DNA of 64,000 bases from Angiostrongylus vasorum (lineage: Eukaryota > Nematoda > Chromadorea > Rhabditida > Metastrongylidae). The stretch is from NCBI GenBank assembly GCA_018806985.1, contig JADANN010000018.1:3441001-3505000 (forward strand), read 5' to 3'. A program made the position numbers and the translations under genes. How positions within the stretch are numbered: position 1 is the first letter of the stretch; each line of letters opens with the position of its first letter. This document shows, in pieces, positions 1-34,561 of this stretch. The notes under the pieces are model-generated. The model did no database searches. It saw only the letters and a list, made by a program, of their open reading frames with translations, and was not told where the DNA came from.

Positions 1-483
1 AGATTTTTTTTCTCGAAATATCTACTGAAGGAGCGTGAAAACAAATATGGACCATAACGCAACCTTGTTCGGTTTCTAGACATGTGTAATGGACCCTATA
101 GTTTATTCTTGTTGGCAGACATGGTCTAGTGAAAATACTAGCGAATACACAGACCATGGACACATAGATTATGATTATAAGATAGTGGGACATATTTGTT
201 CGATGGGGGAAGAAAATGTAGGGAGCTGCTTGCAGTCGCGGTTCCCTAAAAGTGAAAGTGCGGCGAGAGGAGAGATGATAAATGATATGAAATTCGATGG
301 TAATACCCCCATATATTGTTGTTATTAAGAGTCTTTCTATTAAACGAATGGTTAACCAAGGCGTTTAGCTTTGAGTTTACTCATCTATGTTTAAATAAGA
401 TATTGAGAGTATCGAAAATAAGAAATAAGAAATATCGAATGTATGTGAGAAGTGCTGGGATCCGCACAGTAGATGTGAAGACG
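1..483. other. No gene recognised
   Basis: Short open frames occur on both strands, but none has a recognisable motif or a convincing pair of splice sites. The stretch lies just downstream of the 3' end of the RTE copy that starts at 484. Confidence 0.5.
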
Positions 484-776
484 GGTGATCACCTGTATCA
501 TCTGTAGTCCCGTTGATCGTCGAGTGACTCGAGCGGGCGCCAGTAAATCTTCCATGTTTGTCGCGTGCAAAAGCAGCCCAGTGGGTTCTGCTCGCTCTAG
601 GGACTCGTCGAGCATCATATCCTTCTTCTAGGCTCTTCGTGAGGAACTCTGACCATCGAGTCAGTGGTCTTCCTGCAGTGCGTTTAACATCCCGAGGAAT
701 TCAGTCACTAACGGCTCATGTCCATCGGTTGTCATTCATACGCATTACGTGTCCGTCGCATCTTATCTTCGACTTC

Positions 777-2243
777 TTAGTCTACGGAACGGCATTTTTG
801 ATTCTTGATCATTGGCGCAGGCAGGAGCTTTGGATCCGTTCCCTTACTTGTGTGACAGAGGATACTCCTTGCATCGTCCTTTCGACTGCGGATTGAATAA
901 GCTGACTGATCTTTCATCCTACTTACGCAACGACCAGTTTCTGACGCATACTTTAGGGCACGAAGGACCGTTGAGTCGAAAAGGTCGGCATGGAGTCGGG
1001 TGTTTTTTGTTCCCTTCACTGCATCCTCGATGCTCCTGAAAGCTCCACAAGCCGCTCGTTTCCTTCTGCTCCATTCTGGAGCTAAGTCGTTCATGATGTT
1101 GATTTCCTGGCCCATATAGACATAACTGGAGAATTCGGAGATATTCTTTCCGTTGACCGTGAATGGGCCATACGAAACCAATCCGTTCCTCAAGAACATC
1201 GTATTTGTGAAATTTAGTCGAAGACCAATCTTTCCACAGGCTCTATCAAAGCCGGCAAGTAGACGTTCCGCTTGAATAATGTTGGTGTTAAAAGAACGAT
1301 CTGAAAAACAAAGCGAAGCTGGTGTAATTGCCGACCATCGATTTTCACTCCATTTTATCACATTCTAGTGTTCGCATGACGTTCTAGAGGGTGGCACTAA
1401 ATAATTTTGGCGAGATGGTATCGCCTTGCCCAACTCCTCATTTGACATCAATAATAATATCGCTGTAGAATGGTGATACTTGGCTGTGAAATTTTTTGTA
1501 CAGCGCACGAAAAATCTTTATGTACTGAGTAGGGACTTCTTGACTATCAAGGGCTTCAATGACTGCTTCTATCTCAATTGAACCAAAGGCCTTCTGTAAA
1601 TCGATGAAAGTGAGACGGAACTGTCTTTTGTACTCTCGCGATACATCAGTGAGCCTTGTTATCGTGTGGGTGTGGTCCATCGTACTAAATCTCTTTCGGA
1701 AACCATGCTTGCTCACATGGCTGTCCTTCGTCCAGTGTTCTGTCAATCCTGTTTAGGATGACTCGAGTGAAAAGTTTGTAGACGACAAACAACAATCGGA
1801 TTGGGCGATAGTTGCCGATGTCGTGAGGGTCGCCATTCTTTAACAATAACGCGGTCCTGCTGATCTTCCACTGAGTAAGGACCTTGTATTCGGACAGGTA
1901 ACGTGTGAAGAGTCGAGCTAGTGTGTTTACGAGGACTGGCGGATGATTCTTCAGGTGTTCTGATCTTATCCTGTCCGGGCCTGGTGCTGTTCGATTTTTT
2001 CACCGACGAAATGGCATGTCGGATTTCGGAAGAGAGAACCGGTGCTACAACATATCCATCCTCCTTTATTTCGTATGACGGGAGGTAGACGTGGCTATCG
2101 AAGAGGTCTGAATAGTATTCGTGAATGATTTTCTCCATTACCTTTCTGGACGCTGTAACTGTTCCGTCTGGGCGTCGGAGTGCAATCATCTTGGTCCGGT
2201 AATTGTCTCCAAGTCCATACAGAACGCCGGAATTGATCCACAT
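777..2243 (-). pseudogene. RTE reverse transcriptase fragment (copy 1)
   Basis: From 2243 downward the translation gives the pre-palm segment (KMIALRRPDGTVTASRKVME, then YYSDLFDSHVYLPSYEIKED). It continues with the fingers and motif A region (LTFIDLQKAFGSIEIEAVIE, 1746-1438), then the thumb and C-terminal part (GKIGLRLNFTNTMFLRNGL, 1361-777). Frames change between segments, and the catalytic FADD box is lost to a frameshift near 1360-1300. It is a relic parallel to the copies at 13788-17625 and 62496-64000. Confidence 0.85.
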
Positions 2244-2247
2244 CTTT

Positions 2248-2686
2248 TTAATCGTAAACCGATTCCGATTCTGTTGTAAGTTGTTCGAATGAATCGATGT
2301 TCATGGACAAACTCGTCTTGACGAGAACGCCGACGCCGCCAACTCCTCTACTGTCGCATGTTCCGAGGAACAGTTCTTCTCCGGTGTCATAGACGGAGTT
2401 GAAAGGCTGGCGTCTTCTCGCTTCGGCCAGGCCGATGACGTCGTACTTTATCCTTCTTGCTTGCATGAGCAGCTCTTCTATCGAGGACTAAGATGGAAAT
2501 GTACATGCATTGCAGGTACAGATCGTCACCATAGTTCTTTGTGATCCAGGCAGCTTCCATTGGCCCAGAGATTTTAGCAGCCTCTCCGTATTCGTCCCTA
2601 CCCAACGCTGCGAAATTGGGAGCTTTTTCGGGGTCAGGGAATGAGGCCCGCTTTTTTTTTACTGTGTTTAGCACTTTGGTACCCAC
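2248..2686 (-). pseudogene. RTE endonuclease fragment (copy 1)
   Basis: The minus-strand translation carries YDVIGLAEARRR, which is the N-terminal catalytic part of the apurinic-type endonuclease of RTE elements (IGLTETRR class), followed by GVGVLVKTSLSMNIDSFEQL. An upstream piece in another frame (FPDPEKAPNFAALGRDEYGEA) gives the element's N-terminal leader. The GDFN and SDH catalytic blocks are absent because of an internal deletion, so no active nuclease can be made. Two overlapping frames are needed to read it, showing at least one frameshift near 2400. Confidence 0.8.
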
Positions 2687-3115
2687 GTATAGCCAGCTGT
2701 GCTCTGAACGTGGGACTGGGAATACTCACGCGTAGCTTGCCTGCTCTCTCAGATTGGACATGGAGCTTATTTGTTGGAATCGACTCCTAACCGCCTCCCA
2801 TATACTTCTCTGTCACTTGATTGCAGGTTTTTGGCCGAATTAACTCGTAGAATACAATCCGCATAGGCGAGAACGCGCCCACACATGCATGCATGAATAC
2901 GCCTAGCAAATACAGAAAGTATGTGCCAAATCGGCGCAGCAGAAACAGGAGTCGATCCTCTGGATCCACATGCGTCTCAGGGAAACATACGGTCGCTTTG
3001 GTCCATGATTAACCCCCCTATCCGCCAGCCACCTGGGGACGCGCCACGTAGCATCGCGACTAACCGGCTCGAGCTCCCTTATATGAGGGAAATCCGTGGG
3101 AAGACGGGTGATACA

Positions 3116-6100
3116 GAATAAAAATAAAAGAGTAGAATTGGGAATATCGATATAACCATGTCATAGGGATTTATGTCATCATCACATATGGTGGGTGAAT
3201 TTATCACGTTATGACTGGCTTACAGCCATGATGACCGTGGTATTGGTTGGTATTTTTTAGCAGTAATTTACCCTCAGTTGACCTCCTCGGTCAAAATTTC
3301 TAGCTCTTCTCCTCCATGAAGAACTACTCAGACGGTGATCTCTTTCCAATGTACACTTAAAAGGACTGTACCAGAGAGCGTTTTATTCACATTATTGTTG
3401 AATGATCAAGTTTGCATGATCGAAGTGGAAATAAAAACCAGTGCGTTGGCTATCAACAAGCATCTCGTCTTTTTTTCAGAATTCTTTATCTCTAGGAGTT
3501 ATTTTCAACTGAAATCTTCATTCTTGTTTGAAGAAAACTAAACGAAATTAATGAAAAGTCAAACAAAGAAAGGTAATTTGTGGTACTGCAGCCACCTACG
3601 TAGGTACCATGAATGGTTTGGTAATGGCTCCACTAAGCGGAAAAGATTGTGCTATTCTGGCGTTGTTTCGGTCATTGTGCACCATGTTAATCACAAGAAT
3701 TAACATAATTTATTGGAGCTTCATAAAAATTGAGTCGGACTTTCATACCTTCATGGAAACATGGCCAGCGAGAGCTTTCACTTCAAAAGCTTGAAGCACA
3801 GTAGCATCATTTTTTGCGTAATATGAGGAAGGAAACAGCTGCCAAAGAAGTAGTCTTTTGTCTTGCAGTAGAATCTTCGGAAGCTCCTGAACGAATTTAT
3901 ATTCGAGGGCCTCTCACGATATTTACAAAAAATCCGACCTGCGAAATAGCTTGCCACAACTAGCCAGAATGGGCGTAACCTAGTTGTGCAGACAACAACC
4001 AGGTGCTTAAAAGTTACGCAGGTCTTCATGCAATGTTAAATGTTCGTATTCCTCGCTCATGAGACCATTTACGTACTAAACGTATTGAGGCACGAAGACT
4101 TTGTGTTATTCTTTCTATCTTTGCTAATGTCATTTGTGAAGGTTCAGCCAATTCTTCATGCTCTTAGTAGAAGTTGTTCTCGAAGCACATTATTGTTGGA
4201 AAAAAAATCTTAAAAAACTGATGTGAAAGCAATGCATCGGAATGCATTTGAATTAACTTTAACGCTTCTACCTTAGAGGAACACAAAAAAGGCTTCTCTC
4301 GCTAGTCATTTCGCCATCTGCGTTGCCTCCGAGAACCAAACTGGTCGCATTTGCGTGATGTCTACACTGTTCAAACACTTCGAATCATTCACAAGGATCT
4401 TCAGTCATGCTAGTCACTCTTTCCATAGGTAGTGACGAACCTCAACGGAATACCTTTTAGGTGTGACCGAATGATGTTTATTGTATGTTGGAGTCGACAT
4501 ACTTGCTCCACCTTGCTAAACGCTGGCATTTAAGCAATCGAAAAAATTTACTTAAAATCTCTTTCCATCTGTGATCTGGTGTAAGGTTCTGGATGCAAAG
4601 GTTTCCTGGTGAGAATTTCTACTGAAGAAGAAGGATGAGAGTTATACGTCAACAAACAGGAGCTCTAGGGAAGTTGCGGAACCATTAAATTAAAAGAAAC
4701 AAAATATTAGATTTCGGAAAAAAGTGTGCCTTCACTGCTGTTAGTAAAAATTGTAACTACTCCTTTTCTTTGAGCCCTTGCAAACTAGTCTTTTCACAAA
4801 TTTAGCCGTATATGAGATCCCTGTCAATGCCATCTTATGGGAGAAAAAAATTTTGGAAAGGAGAGTCTCAGAGAAATGAAATTCTTCTGCTTGGCAATCT
4901 TATACACGCCTTAGAACTATAAGGCAGTCTTATAAGCTTCTAGGGGGTCATTCTGAGTAACGCTAGCTGAGTTCTCTAACAGAACTTGTTGAATGCCTGC
5001 AAAAGAAAGCTATCAGCGATCAAGCACAAACTGAAAATGATACCCACTAAATATTCATTTCGCAAAGAGTTCACAGAGTTTTGAACAAAGAACCACCATG
5101 TAGTTGTTGATGTAATGAAAAATGTGATTTTTTAGACGTGGCGATCATACTGCAGATAGGCGGATGAGGAAACCTCAGCAGTTTGAGATACTTTGCAATA
5201 AGCGTGGAGTCGCTGCTACGTCTTTACTCAACTTTAATAGTTAAAAATACTACAATTTGCTCTAATCAAATCGATGCGGAGAGTATTTCTTATTTCTGAA
5301 GTACTGAGTAACTATGTTTGTCCCGCGTCAATTAGCCTTCCAACTAATTTTGTCTGGAAAAAGCTCCCTCTTATAGCAAAGCTGTTTCAAGATTTCAGGA
5401 AGAATCAGCTCATCTGGCATTCCAAAAATGCAAAGTCTTCAAATGGCAGCCGACCTTTCCCGAATACTCGAGCTCTTCTGGACAACAGATTTGAGGCAAC
5501 AAATCGAGCGAAAAGAAATGTATGTGAACTCAAGCCATATAGATGGGAAGAGAAATAAAGAAGTAAAAATGCTAAAGATTGTAATTGCATTCCAATTGCC
5601 TAAAAATTTTGTGAAAGCCAAGAAATTTCGACAAATTCTAGATTTCTTTTTAACTTGCTGTTTCAATAGAATTGCTTGAGCAGAAGGAAAGCCGTCACGA
5701 CGACGGGAAAGTCCTCTCTATCGTTCATTTTGTCTTTGCGATTGTCTTTGAATCTAAAGCGATTTGCAATGAAACTGGTAAGTGAGATGCTAAGTACTTA
5801 CGTGTGCTATTCATCAGTTCTTTATATGGTGTGATAAAATGGACTGGCTAGATTTTGACCCTGTTGATGGTTGAGAAACTCGAGTGGGCAACAAAATAGT
5901 GTTGACTGGTCACAAAGTTGTGGTTATTAACACTGGAGAAGCTTCATAGATGGACGCTTTATTGATGTTTCTGTCAATAAAAGAACTGTCATGAACACTG
6001 ATTCTTTTGGACAACTAACAGTATAAAATGGATGTTTCAAAGTCATCAAGAATTGTCATTCCCTAGAAACCATGACTGGTAAACGAAGAATGAGTTCAAA

Positions 6101-6240
6101 AGGCAAGAAAAAATTTCACCTTCGGGCTTGCAAACTTGTAGGATCAGTGTAGTCTTAATCTTAAATTCAAAGGACAGAAATACTGTCTAATGGTGATCAA
6201 GAAAGAGTATCCGTAGCATCTGGCGAGCAACCCCACACTG
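3116..6240. other. Gene-poor stretch between RTE copies
   Basis: About 3.1 kb of AT-rich sequence with no recognisable repeat of the families seen elsewhere. One small exon-like block at 5399-5519 is listed separately. Other open frames are short and unlike known proteins. It lies beyond the last certain exon of the minus-strand kinase gene, so it could be its 3' flank or intergenic DNA. Confidence 0.45.
5399..5519 (+). CDS. Possible orphan exon, unknown protein
   Basis: A 121-base block bounded by an acceptor-like GATTTCAG and a donor-like GTATGT reads through without stops as RISSSGIPKMQSLQMAAD followed by LSRILELFWTTDLRQQIERK. The composition is more protein-like than its surroundings, with a helix-like leucine/arginine pattern. 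No family is recognised and no partner exon was found. It could be chance. Confidence 0.2.
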
Positions 6241-6244
6241 GCAA

Positions 6245-6375
6245 GATGATTGTCCACTCGGGCACAAAGCGAACATTATTGCATCATGAAGGACATCTGT
6301 AAAATGTGCAACTTTTATTCCGATCTATTCGACATCCGCCTTCATTTATCTTTGTATCAGGTGAGAATGGATATA
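6245..6375 (+). repeat. Short RTE reverse transcriptase fragment
   Basis: The plus strand resembles the RTE pre-palm region: FYSDLFDIRLHLSLYQVRMD compares with YYSDLFDSHVYLPSYEIKED in copy 1. It is about 130 bases, flanked by unrelated sequence, and strongly diverged. Confidence 0.55.
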
Positions 6376-6960
6376 TTTTTTCTTCAAAATGGCTTTTCTT
6401 GCTCTGCATGTTACCTCCTCGGTAGAAAATCTTGCGATAGGCATAAATTTCAACATCTAGAGAAGCAACAACAGTCCTAAACTTGCTGAGCTGTCTATAG
6501 ATTACTTGTCACAATTCAAGGTTTCCAATCAATGGAAAACGCAACCGAACAACGACAGAGCCTGGGAGGGAGACACACACAATATGGTAGATGTTTTGGC
6601 AATCTCTACTTATTGCTCCTAAAAGCTTATTAACCAACTCTTTCTCAGAAGAACGCACAATGCCATGAAAAGAAGGGCACTATTATGGGAAGGTATTGTT
6701 TGACAACGATTTTAATAGATGCATGATATCATCACCATGCCAAAGTCCTCTAAATTACCATGGAAGTACTGGATGATTCCTTCCCCTTTTTTTTTACTTA
6801 GCACAAAGAATGTTTTCGACTCAAGAGAGAAGCATTCATGGAAGCTCCAGACAACCATGACGTTCGGTTAAGAGACAAAGGCTTTTCATTAGTAGTCCAG
6901 TTTATGGTCAAGTTTTTCACTGCCCTACAACGATCTAATAGAAGGATAAAGGATAAAGCC

Positions 6961-7222
6961 CTTGGCTTTAATCAATCGCTGAGGGATGCCCTATGCATAC
7001 GACTTCATTAAGCATCGTTGGAGGTGATTGAATTCATATAACTGACGTTTACAATGATTCGCGATGGCCCACCGATGTATTGGGCCAGTGCTGCTATCCT
7101 CCCAGACAGCTCTGGTACCAATTCGCGGACCCCGGAAGGATGAAAGGCTTGGTGAGGTTGGGTTGCGAGGCCCAACCCACTTATTGCAGGACACCTCTCA
7201 CCATTGAGTTACACGCGCCCAA
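6961..7222 (-). repeat. SINE-like family A (tRNA-like head)
   Basis: The minus-strand reading starts at about 7222 with GGGCGCGTGTAACTCAATGG, an A-box-like head, and runs through a body that includes the CTGGGAGGATAGCAGCACTGG segment. It ends near the CAGCGATTGATTAAAGCC tail. The same roughly 250-base unit occurs at 27935, 37320, 37977 and 42757, with more decayed copies elsewhere. Confidence 0.7.
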
Positions 7223-7235
7223 TGGTAAATGACCT

Positions 7236-9455
7236 GTACGTATCGTCTCGTTGATCGTCGACTGACTCGGGTGAGTGCCAGCAAATCTTCCATTTATTCT
7301 AGTCACTTGCAAGAGTAGCCAAGTGGGTTTCCCTTGCTTTAGGGAATCGCTGAGCACCATACGTTTCTTGCAAGGTTTTTTTTAAAACTCTGATAAATGG
7401 GTCGGTGGTCTTCCTTCAGTATGTGTGAAATTCCGAGGAATCCAGTCACTAACGGCTCTTGTCCATCGGTTGTCGTTCATACGCATTACGTGTCCGGCCC
7501 ACCTTGTCTTCGACTGTTTGACACACAGAACGGCATCTTTGATTTTTGATCGTTCACGTTGGAGCTTCTTCTTTGACTAATGTGACACTGGATACTCTTA
7601 GCACGCCTTTTCGACTGTGCATTTGAAAACTCTGCGTGATCCTTCGGCGTGCTCACGCAGCGACCACGTTTTTAACGCGCATGTTAGCGCAAAAAGAATC
7701 ATGGAGTCGAGAAGATGGGCACGGAGTCGCGTGTTCTTTGTTCTCTTTACTATATTCTCGATGCTCTTGAAAGCTCACCAAGCTGCTCGTTTCCTTCTGC
7801 TCAACTCTGGAGCAAAATCGTTCATCGTGTTGATTTCCCAACCTAGATAGAAGTGAATGGAGCATTCGGAGATATCCATTCAGCTGAGCGTAAATGGTGA
7901 ATAGAAAGACCAATATGCTCCTTATGAACATCGTTTTGGTGAGATTTCATCTGAGGCCAACCTTTCCACAGACTTTATAAAAGTGATCAAGCATTCGTTC
8001 TGCTTGGCTAATGTTTGGCTTTATAAGAACGGTGTAATTAGCAAAGCGAAGATGGTACATTTGTCAATAGTCGATTGTCACTCCAATGTGGAATCATTCC
8101 AATGTTCACATATGAACCTTGCATTTTCTCAGGTAACGCTTGAAGAGCTGGGCTAGTGTATTTATGATGACTGGCAGAAGTCACTCCAGGTGTTCTGAGC
8201 CTATCCTGTCGGACATGGTGTCGTTCACAAAACAGCATGTCGGATTTCGGAAGAAAAAAGCACAGAGAGACGACATACCCATTCCTCTTTAATTCATATG
8301 AAATCAGGTGAACGTAGGCATTAAAGTGATCCCAGTCGTAATCGTGAATGAGTTTCCTATTGCTGTAACGGTTAAGGCTAAGCGTCGAATGCAATCATCT
8401 TGGCTTTGTAGTTGGCGAAGGTTCCGTCAACTTTGCGAATGTTTTCCTCAGGCTGTACATCTTCCACCGTGACTGATGCTTTTCTCACTTTAAAATCCTT
8501 CTTTTATCGTCTTTCTTCATTTGCTATACTAGTTCGGACATGAGTCGACGGTTACCTGCAGCTCTTGCGATTTCACGCTGCCGTATCAGCTCGAGTATTT
8601 CTGGAGACAAACCTTTCATTGATGACTTTCGAACTCTCGCCTTTCATAGCGCTAACGTGAAGATGTCAAATGAGCCGATCGTATTCTTCGTCGATGTTAT
8701 CGACAACGGCATCTTGCCAACCGCCAAATAATGAACTGAGTACATTCCAGTTTATGATAGTTTTCGGACGTCGTTTTTTTCAATTCAGCGCCTTTTTTTT
8801 CCGTTCCGCGAGAAGTGAAATCTTGCACCATGCAAACGATGGCCTGATCCCGTGTAGAATTTTGGGGCAAGAGCGAAATCGGTTAGGCAAAACATATGAG
8901 AGACTCCTACATTCAGCGTTGAGATTAGGACTTCTGGAATTGTGAGTTACCATGAATGGTCTTGGAAGTTATGATAAAGTCGCACAGTCTCTCACCTTAC
9001 TCGTTCATTCCAATTCGTGAATTTTAATGTGATATTCTTCAAACGTTCTTCTGCGTCCAATTTCGGCGTTAAAGTGTCCAATGACGACCTTGGAAGAATG
9101 TATGATCTTCTCTGTAGAATTTCATCAAGTTTACATAGAACGCTTCGATTTCGTCTTCTCCATAGCTTGATGTCGGTGCGAAGATGACGAAGGTTGTCAA
9201 AGTCGATATTGACCGACATTTCTTCAACCATAAATGTCCGATTCGGGCTGTTCATTGTTCGAATGAGTAGATGTTCATGGCAAAACTCATGTTGACGAAA
9301 AAACAAGCGCCTTCGACTTCTCTACTCTATGGATGATTCAATTCATGGTTGTCCATAGAGGACTCACGTGCAAGTGTGCGTGCATTTTTCACATATCCAC
9401 ATATGACGGCACAGACCGTCATGTTAGTCTTTTGCGATCTATGCAGCCAAAAATA
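7236..9455 (-). mobile_element. RTE-type retrotransposon, decayed copy 2
   Basis: Read on the minus strand, endonuclease-like sequence runs from 9455 to about 8990 (MTVCAVICGYVKNARTLARE corresponds to the family's MTICTHNA start). A linker follows (about 8990-8400), then the RT N-terminal region (8394-8100), and after a deletion of the whole palm the C-terminal part (8090-7240). The 5' side ends abruptly at 9455 against a Penelope-like element, implying insertion of that element and loss of the RTE leader. Many stops show it is old. Confidence 0.8.
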
Positions 9456-9550
9456 ACCCTGAGAATGCGTCGTTTTCTTGTTCCGCAATCGCGAGGTTGT
9501 TATACAGCATACATTTACTTCCATAGAAAAACACAATACAACACCACAGT

Positions 9551-9586
9551 AGCTGACGTTTCGGCAGTATCGCCTTCTTCAGAGAC
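9551..9586 (-). ncRNA. Hammerhead-ribozyme-like motif (Penelope-like 3' end)
   Basis: On the minus strand the order is CUGAAGA, a GGC/GCC hairpin with loop GAUACU, GAAAC and then GUC, which is the type I hammerhead layout. Stem I is imperfect here (GUCU against AGCU, one mismatch). An extra A separates CUGAAGA from stem II compared with textbook hammerheads. Activity is not shown. Confidence 0.5.
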
Positions 9587-9876
9587 TGGAAAGGGTATAC
9601 TGATGTACAATTTACTAGGCCAAACGCTTCAATAACACTTACAAAAAGAAGCTGATTATAGTCGCATAAGGTTGATGACTGCACGGGCCCACTTCAGAAA
9701 TTGGTGCGCACATACGGGGTCAGGTCGCGTATGACCTGTGGGCATTCATCCCTGCTATTCATTGTAGGGTTTTTTGGCAATTATCCAAAAAACCTCAAGA
9801 CGTTTTTTGCGCTGATGTTTTGCTCTCCTGTGTAAGGATATTGACTTTTACTTCAAAATCGTCTCCGTACTTTGTC

Positions 9877-10197
9877 TTAGTTTCCGTTTGCCATCCAAGT
9901 GTTGTTTTTATACGGATACACAAAGGTCTGCCCGTTTCGCCAAAAATATTCATCTACGCAATTATTACAAGAGATCAGGTATATCGTACCTGAACTCATG
10001 CAGTCACCGTCCCTGCCATAAGGGCAAATTACGCAATTTGTTATCTCACATAGACGGTCATACAGGCGGTGACGAACTAACTGATGACGTAGAGTAGCCC
10101 GTGGTATTTCAACTATCACTACCGATTCCTCTAGACTTGCCCTTTTTAGGCATCGTTTAATAGATACGCTTACTTCATCGCTAATAAAGGGCAGCAT
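9877..10197 (-). pseudogene. GIY-YIG endonuclease part of Penelope-like element
   Basis: The translation contains LVRHRLYDRLCEI, then CVICPYGRDGDCM (paired cysteines), then SGTIYLISCNNCVDEYFWRN. This matches the layout of the C-terminal Penelope endonuclease: a CxxC region, then G-x-Y-x-I...C..C..YIG. The first box is TIY instead of GIY and the second YFW instead of YIG, so catalysis is probably lost. It follows the RT fragment in transcription order. Confidence 0.75.
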
Positions 10198-10256
10198 AAA
10201 CGGGACTTTCTTTTGGCCAAGTGTTTTCGCTTGGGCGCATCGCTCTCCTTCTAAAC

Positions 10257-10774
10257 TTATCTCGTGCGGTAACTATTTCGTTGCCATTGAAGATGGCTAT
10301 TTGCCGAGCCAAGTCGCGCGATTCTTCCCTTTAGTTCCCTGGTTATGCACACAGAGGTGGCTGTTCGAAACATGTTTTTCACAAGTGCCCTCTTTGTGTG
10401 TGAAGTGCGGGAAGAGAGGAAATGAACTAGGATGTTTTTGTTACTTGGTTTTCGGTACCGCTTTGTCATATAACTGCTACTTGGTAAGTTGATTTGAACG
10501 TTAAGAAATGGAAGCCAGGTCTCTTTCTGTTTCTCCCGTGTGAACTTAATGTATTCAGACTGCTCATTCAATAATTCAAAGCATTTGTCCATCTCCTCCT
10601 GCGTAGAGAAGATGACAAGACAATCATCTATGTATCGGCAGTAGAGTAGCGGCCGGAGATCGATGACCGGGACTTCTATTTTAGACATGAAAGCAATGGC
10701 GAGAATTGGTGCCAACCGCTGCCCCATTGTCAGCCCTCTAATTTGTGCGTAATAGTTCCCCGAGCCTATCAATT
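10257..10774 (-). pseudogene. Penelope-like reverse transcriptase, partial
   Basis: The frame reads NYYAQIRGLTMGQRLAPILA (motif B type G-x-x-M-G), then LLYCRYIDDCLVIFSTQEEM with the catalytic Y-I-D-D, and then WLPFLNVQI, the conserved FLD-like block that follows the palm in this class. Upstream fingers and motif A are missing: residues beyond about 10775 belong to an inserted SINE-like repeat read by chance in frame. Spacing from YIDD to FLNV fits Penelope-like RT better than RTE RT. The frame ends at 10257 before the GIY-YIG part, so a frameshift or stop separates the domains. Confidence 0.85.
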
Positions 10775-11159
10775 CTTCCCCTCCATGGTTTAACGCCTCA
10801 TCGCGGCTGGGAGGTGTTCCTGGGTGTCGGACTGCGATGTACAGTGGTGGATTCATCCCATGGCAGGGCCTCTCAGGCTGAAAAGGAGGCCGGCGTTTCC
10901 ATCAGGAAGCCCAGATAAGAGTAAACCAATACCAGGACCCACCACTGTCCTGGTATCAAAATAGTCCCATGGTGGCAACTCTGATCCACAAGGGCTACGC
11001 CTGCCTGTGGTGGTGAGGACCTGAGGCAGACTTTGGCCAAGCTGATCTCGGGATTCCATGGAACCGCAATGGCTTGACCAGCAAATCTCCGAAAAGTGAA
11101 GATTATGCTGAGGCCCGCACAGCCAGTGAGAACGGGCCATTCAAGTATCAAGTAAGTAC
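10775..11159 (+). repeat. SINE-like family B, near full length
   Basis: The unit starts with CTTCCC...GGTTTAACGCCTCATCGCGG and ends in a CAAGTATCAAGTAAGTA-type tail. It is flanked by CAATTCTT at 10770-10777 and 11160-11167, consistent with a target-site duplication. The insertion interrupts the Penelope-like RT. Other copies are at 14241, 19305, 38862, 40742 and 44497. Confidence 0.75.
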
Positions 11160-12028
11160 CAATTCTTATACGGCCTACAAACTTTAAAAAGAATACACGA
11201 GGAAGCTATTTAAGAAATGCCTTCTGTTTCTCAAGTCCTTCATAAACGACATTCTCACAATTTTCTGTACTTCCGCAAGTATAAATGTCTATTTATTATT
11301 TATTATATACACGTAGTTTACATTATTCCTCAAATAGTCGGAAGGTAACTTCGATTGTTGTTGCTGGCTTGTAGGTGTTGTTGTTTTAAAGTTGTTACGT
11401 TTCCATTGAGATATGGCAGGTAATTTGTAGAAACTTGCTGAAATTAAGTAGTGCCGGTTACTAAATACGGCTTTTATTCCCAGTGTATTGTGCTGTGAAA
11501 CAAATCCACCTTTATTGAGTCTGAGTAAAAAATCAAGAACTCCCAGAGAGATTCAATAATTTTGTAGGAACTAGGAAACATGACGTTTATAAAAGACTGG
11601 TTAACTAATCGGCTTCGCTTTAGGGGTTACACGGTTGCATTTGGAATGAATTTTATTGCTGAGTTCGATTGAGAGTTATCCTTCAAGGGGCTTCGCAAGC
11701 TTAATATATGATCCTATAATATATCGTCTTACGGTTAAGCTGCATGTATTTAGATGATTTTACCGTTAAAATGTAGTACCGTACCCTTCCAAAAATTTGA
11801 ACAGGAACGTTTTTTTCTACAATCAAGCAAATAACTGGCATGTCATCCGACGCGAAATATTCGCACGTGTGACGTCCAAGAGAACAACAGATGGCAGCTG
11901 TGATTATAGTGACTAGAGCGATATATGACCCAGAGAAAATATGTGGGAAATATTTTCTAATTGTAAGCTAATGAGAGTTTGACAAATTTCTTTATTTGAA
12001 TTAAAACTGTCTCGAAAATACTCTTTAC

Positions 12029-34560
<22,532 letters not shown>

Positions 34561-34561
34561 A

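Larger units (their letters stand above)
484..3115 (-). mobile_element. RTE-type non-LTR retrotransposon, decayed copy 1
   Basis: Read on the minus strand, the order is a 5' untranslated part (about 3115-2700), endonuclease fragments (2686-2248), reverse transcriptase fragments (2243-777) and a 3' tail ending near 484 in a TGATACAGGTGAT-like sequence. The 5' part matches, at similar quality, the sequences at 13788-14180 and 21046-21300, which head two other copies. The middle of the endonuclease is missing: the frame jumps from FEQLTTE directly to the RT N-terminal region near 2245. Frameshifts break the RT near 1440 and 1370. The copy cannot be autonomous. Family assignment rests on the APE-type endonuclease followed by an RT with a FIDLQKAF motif. 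Confidence 0.88.
9456..10774 (-). mobile_element. Penelope-like element (RT plus GIY-YIG), truncated
   Basis: On the minus strand an RT palm (10774-10260) is followed by a linker and a GIY-YIG-like domain (10197-9877). A 3' untranslated part comes next (9780-9640), then a terminal segment with a hammerhead-like motif (9586-9551), ending in a repeat terminus at 9462-9505. RT with the YIDD box and GIY-YIG in that order is diagnostic of Penelope-like elements. The 5' side is cut by a family B SINE-like insertion at 10775; degenerate continuation may lie at 11160-11280. The element sits in RTE copy 2. Nematode genomes are known to carry GIY-YIG Penelope-like elements, and metazoan members are known to carry hammerhead motifs. 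Confidence 0.85.

Noticed and set aside
11184..11264. Possible last exon of cdkl-1 (acceptor GTACAG, 26 codons and stop, in phase)
   Set aside because: It lies in the stretch directly after the target duplication of a family B unit, where degenerate Penelope-like RT would be expected, has no similarity to CDKL tails, and is followed by repeat DNA.
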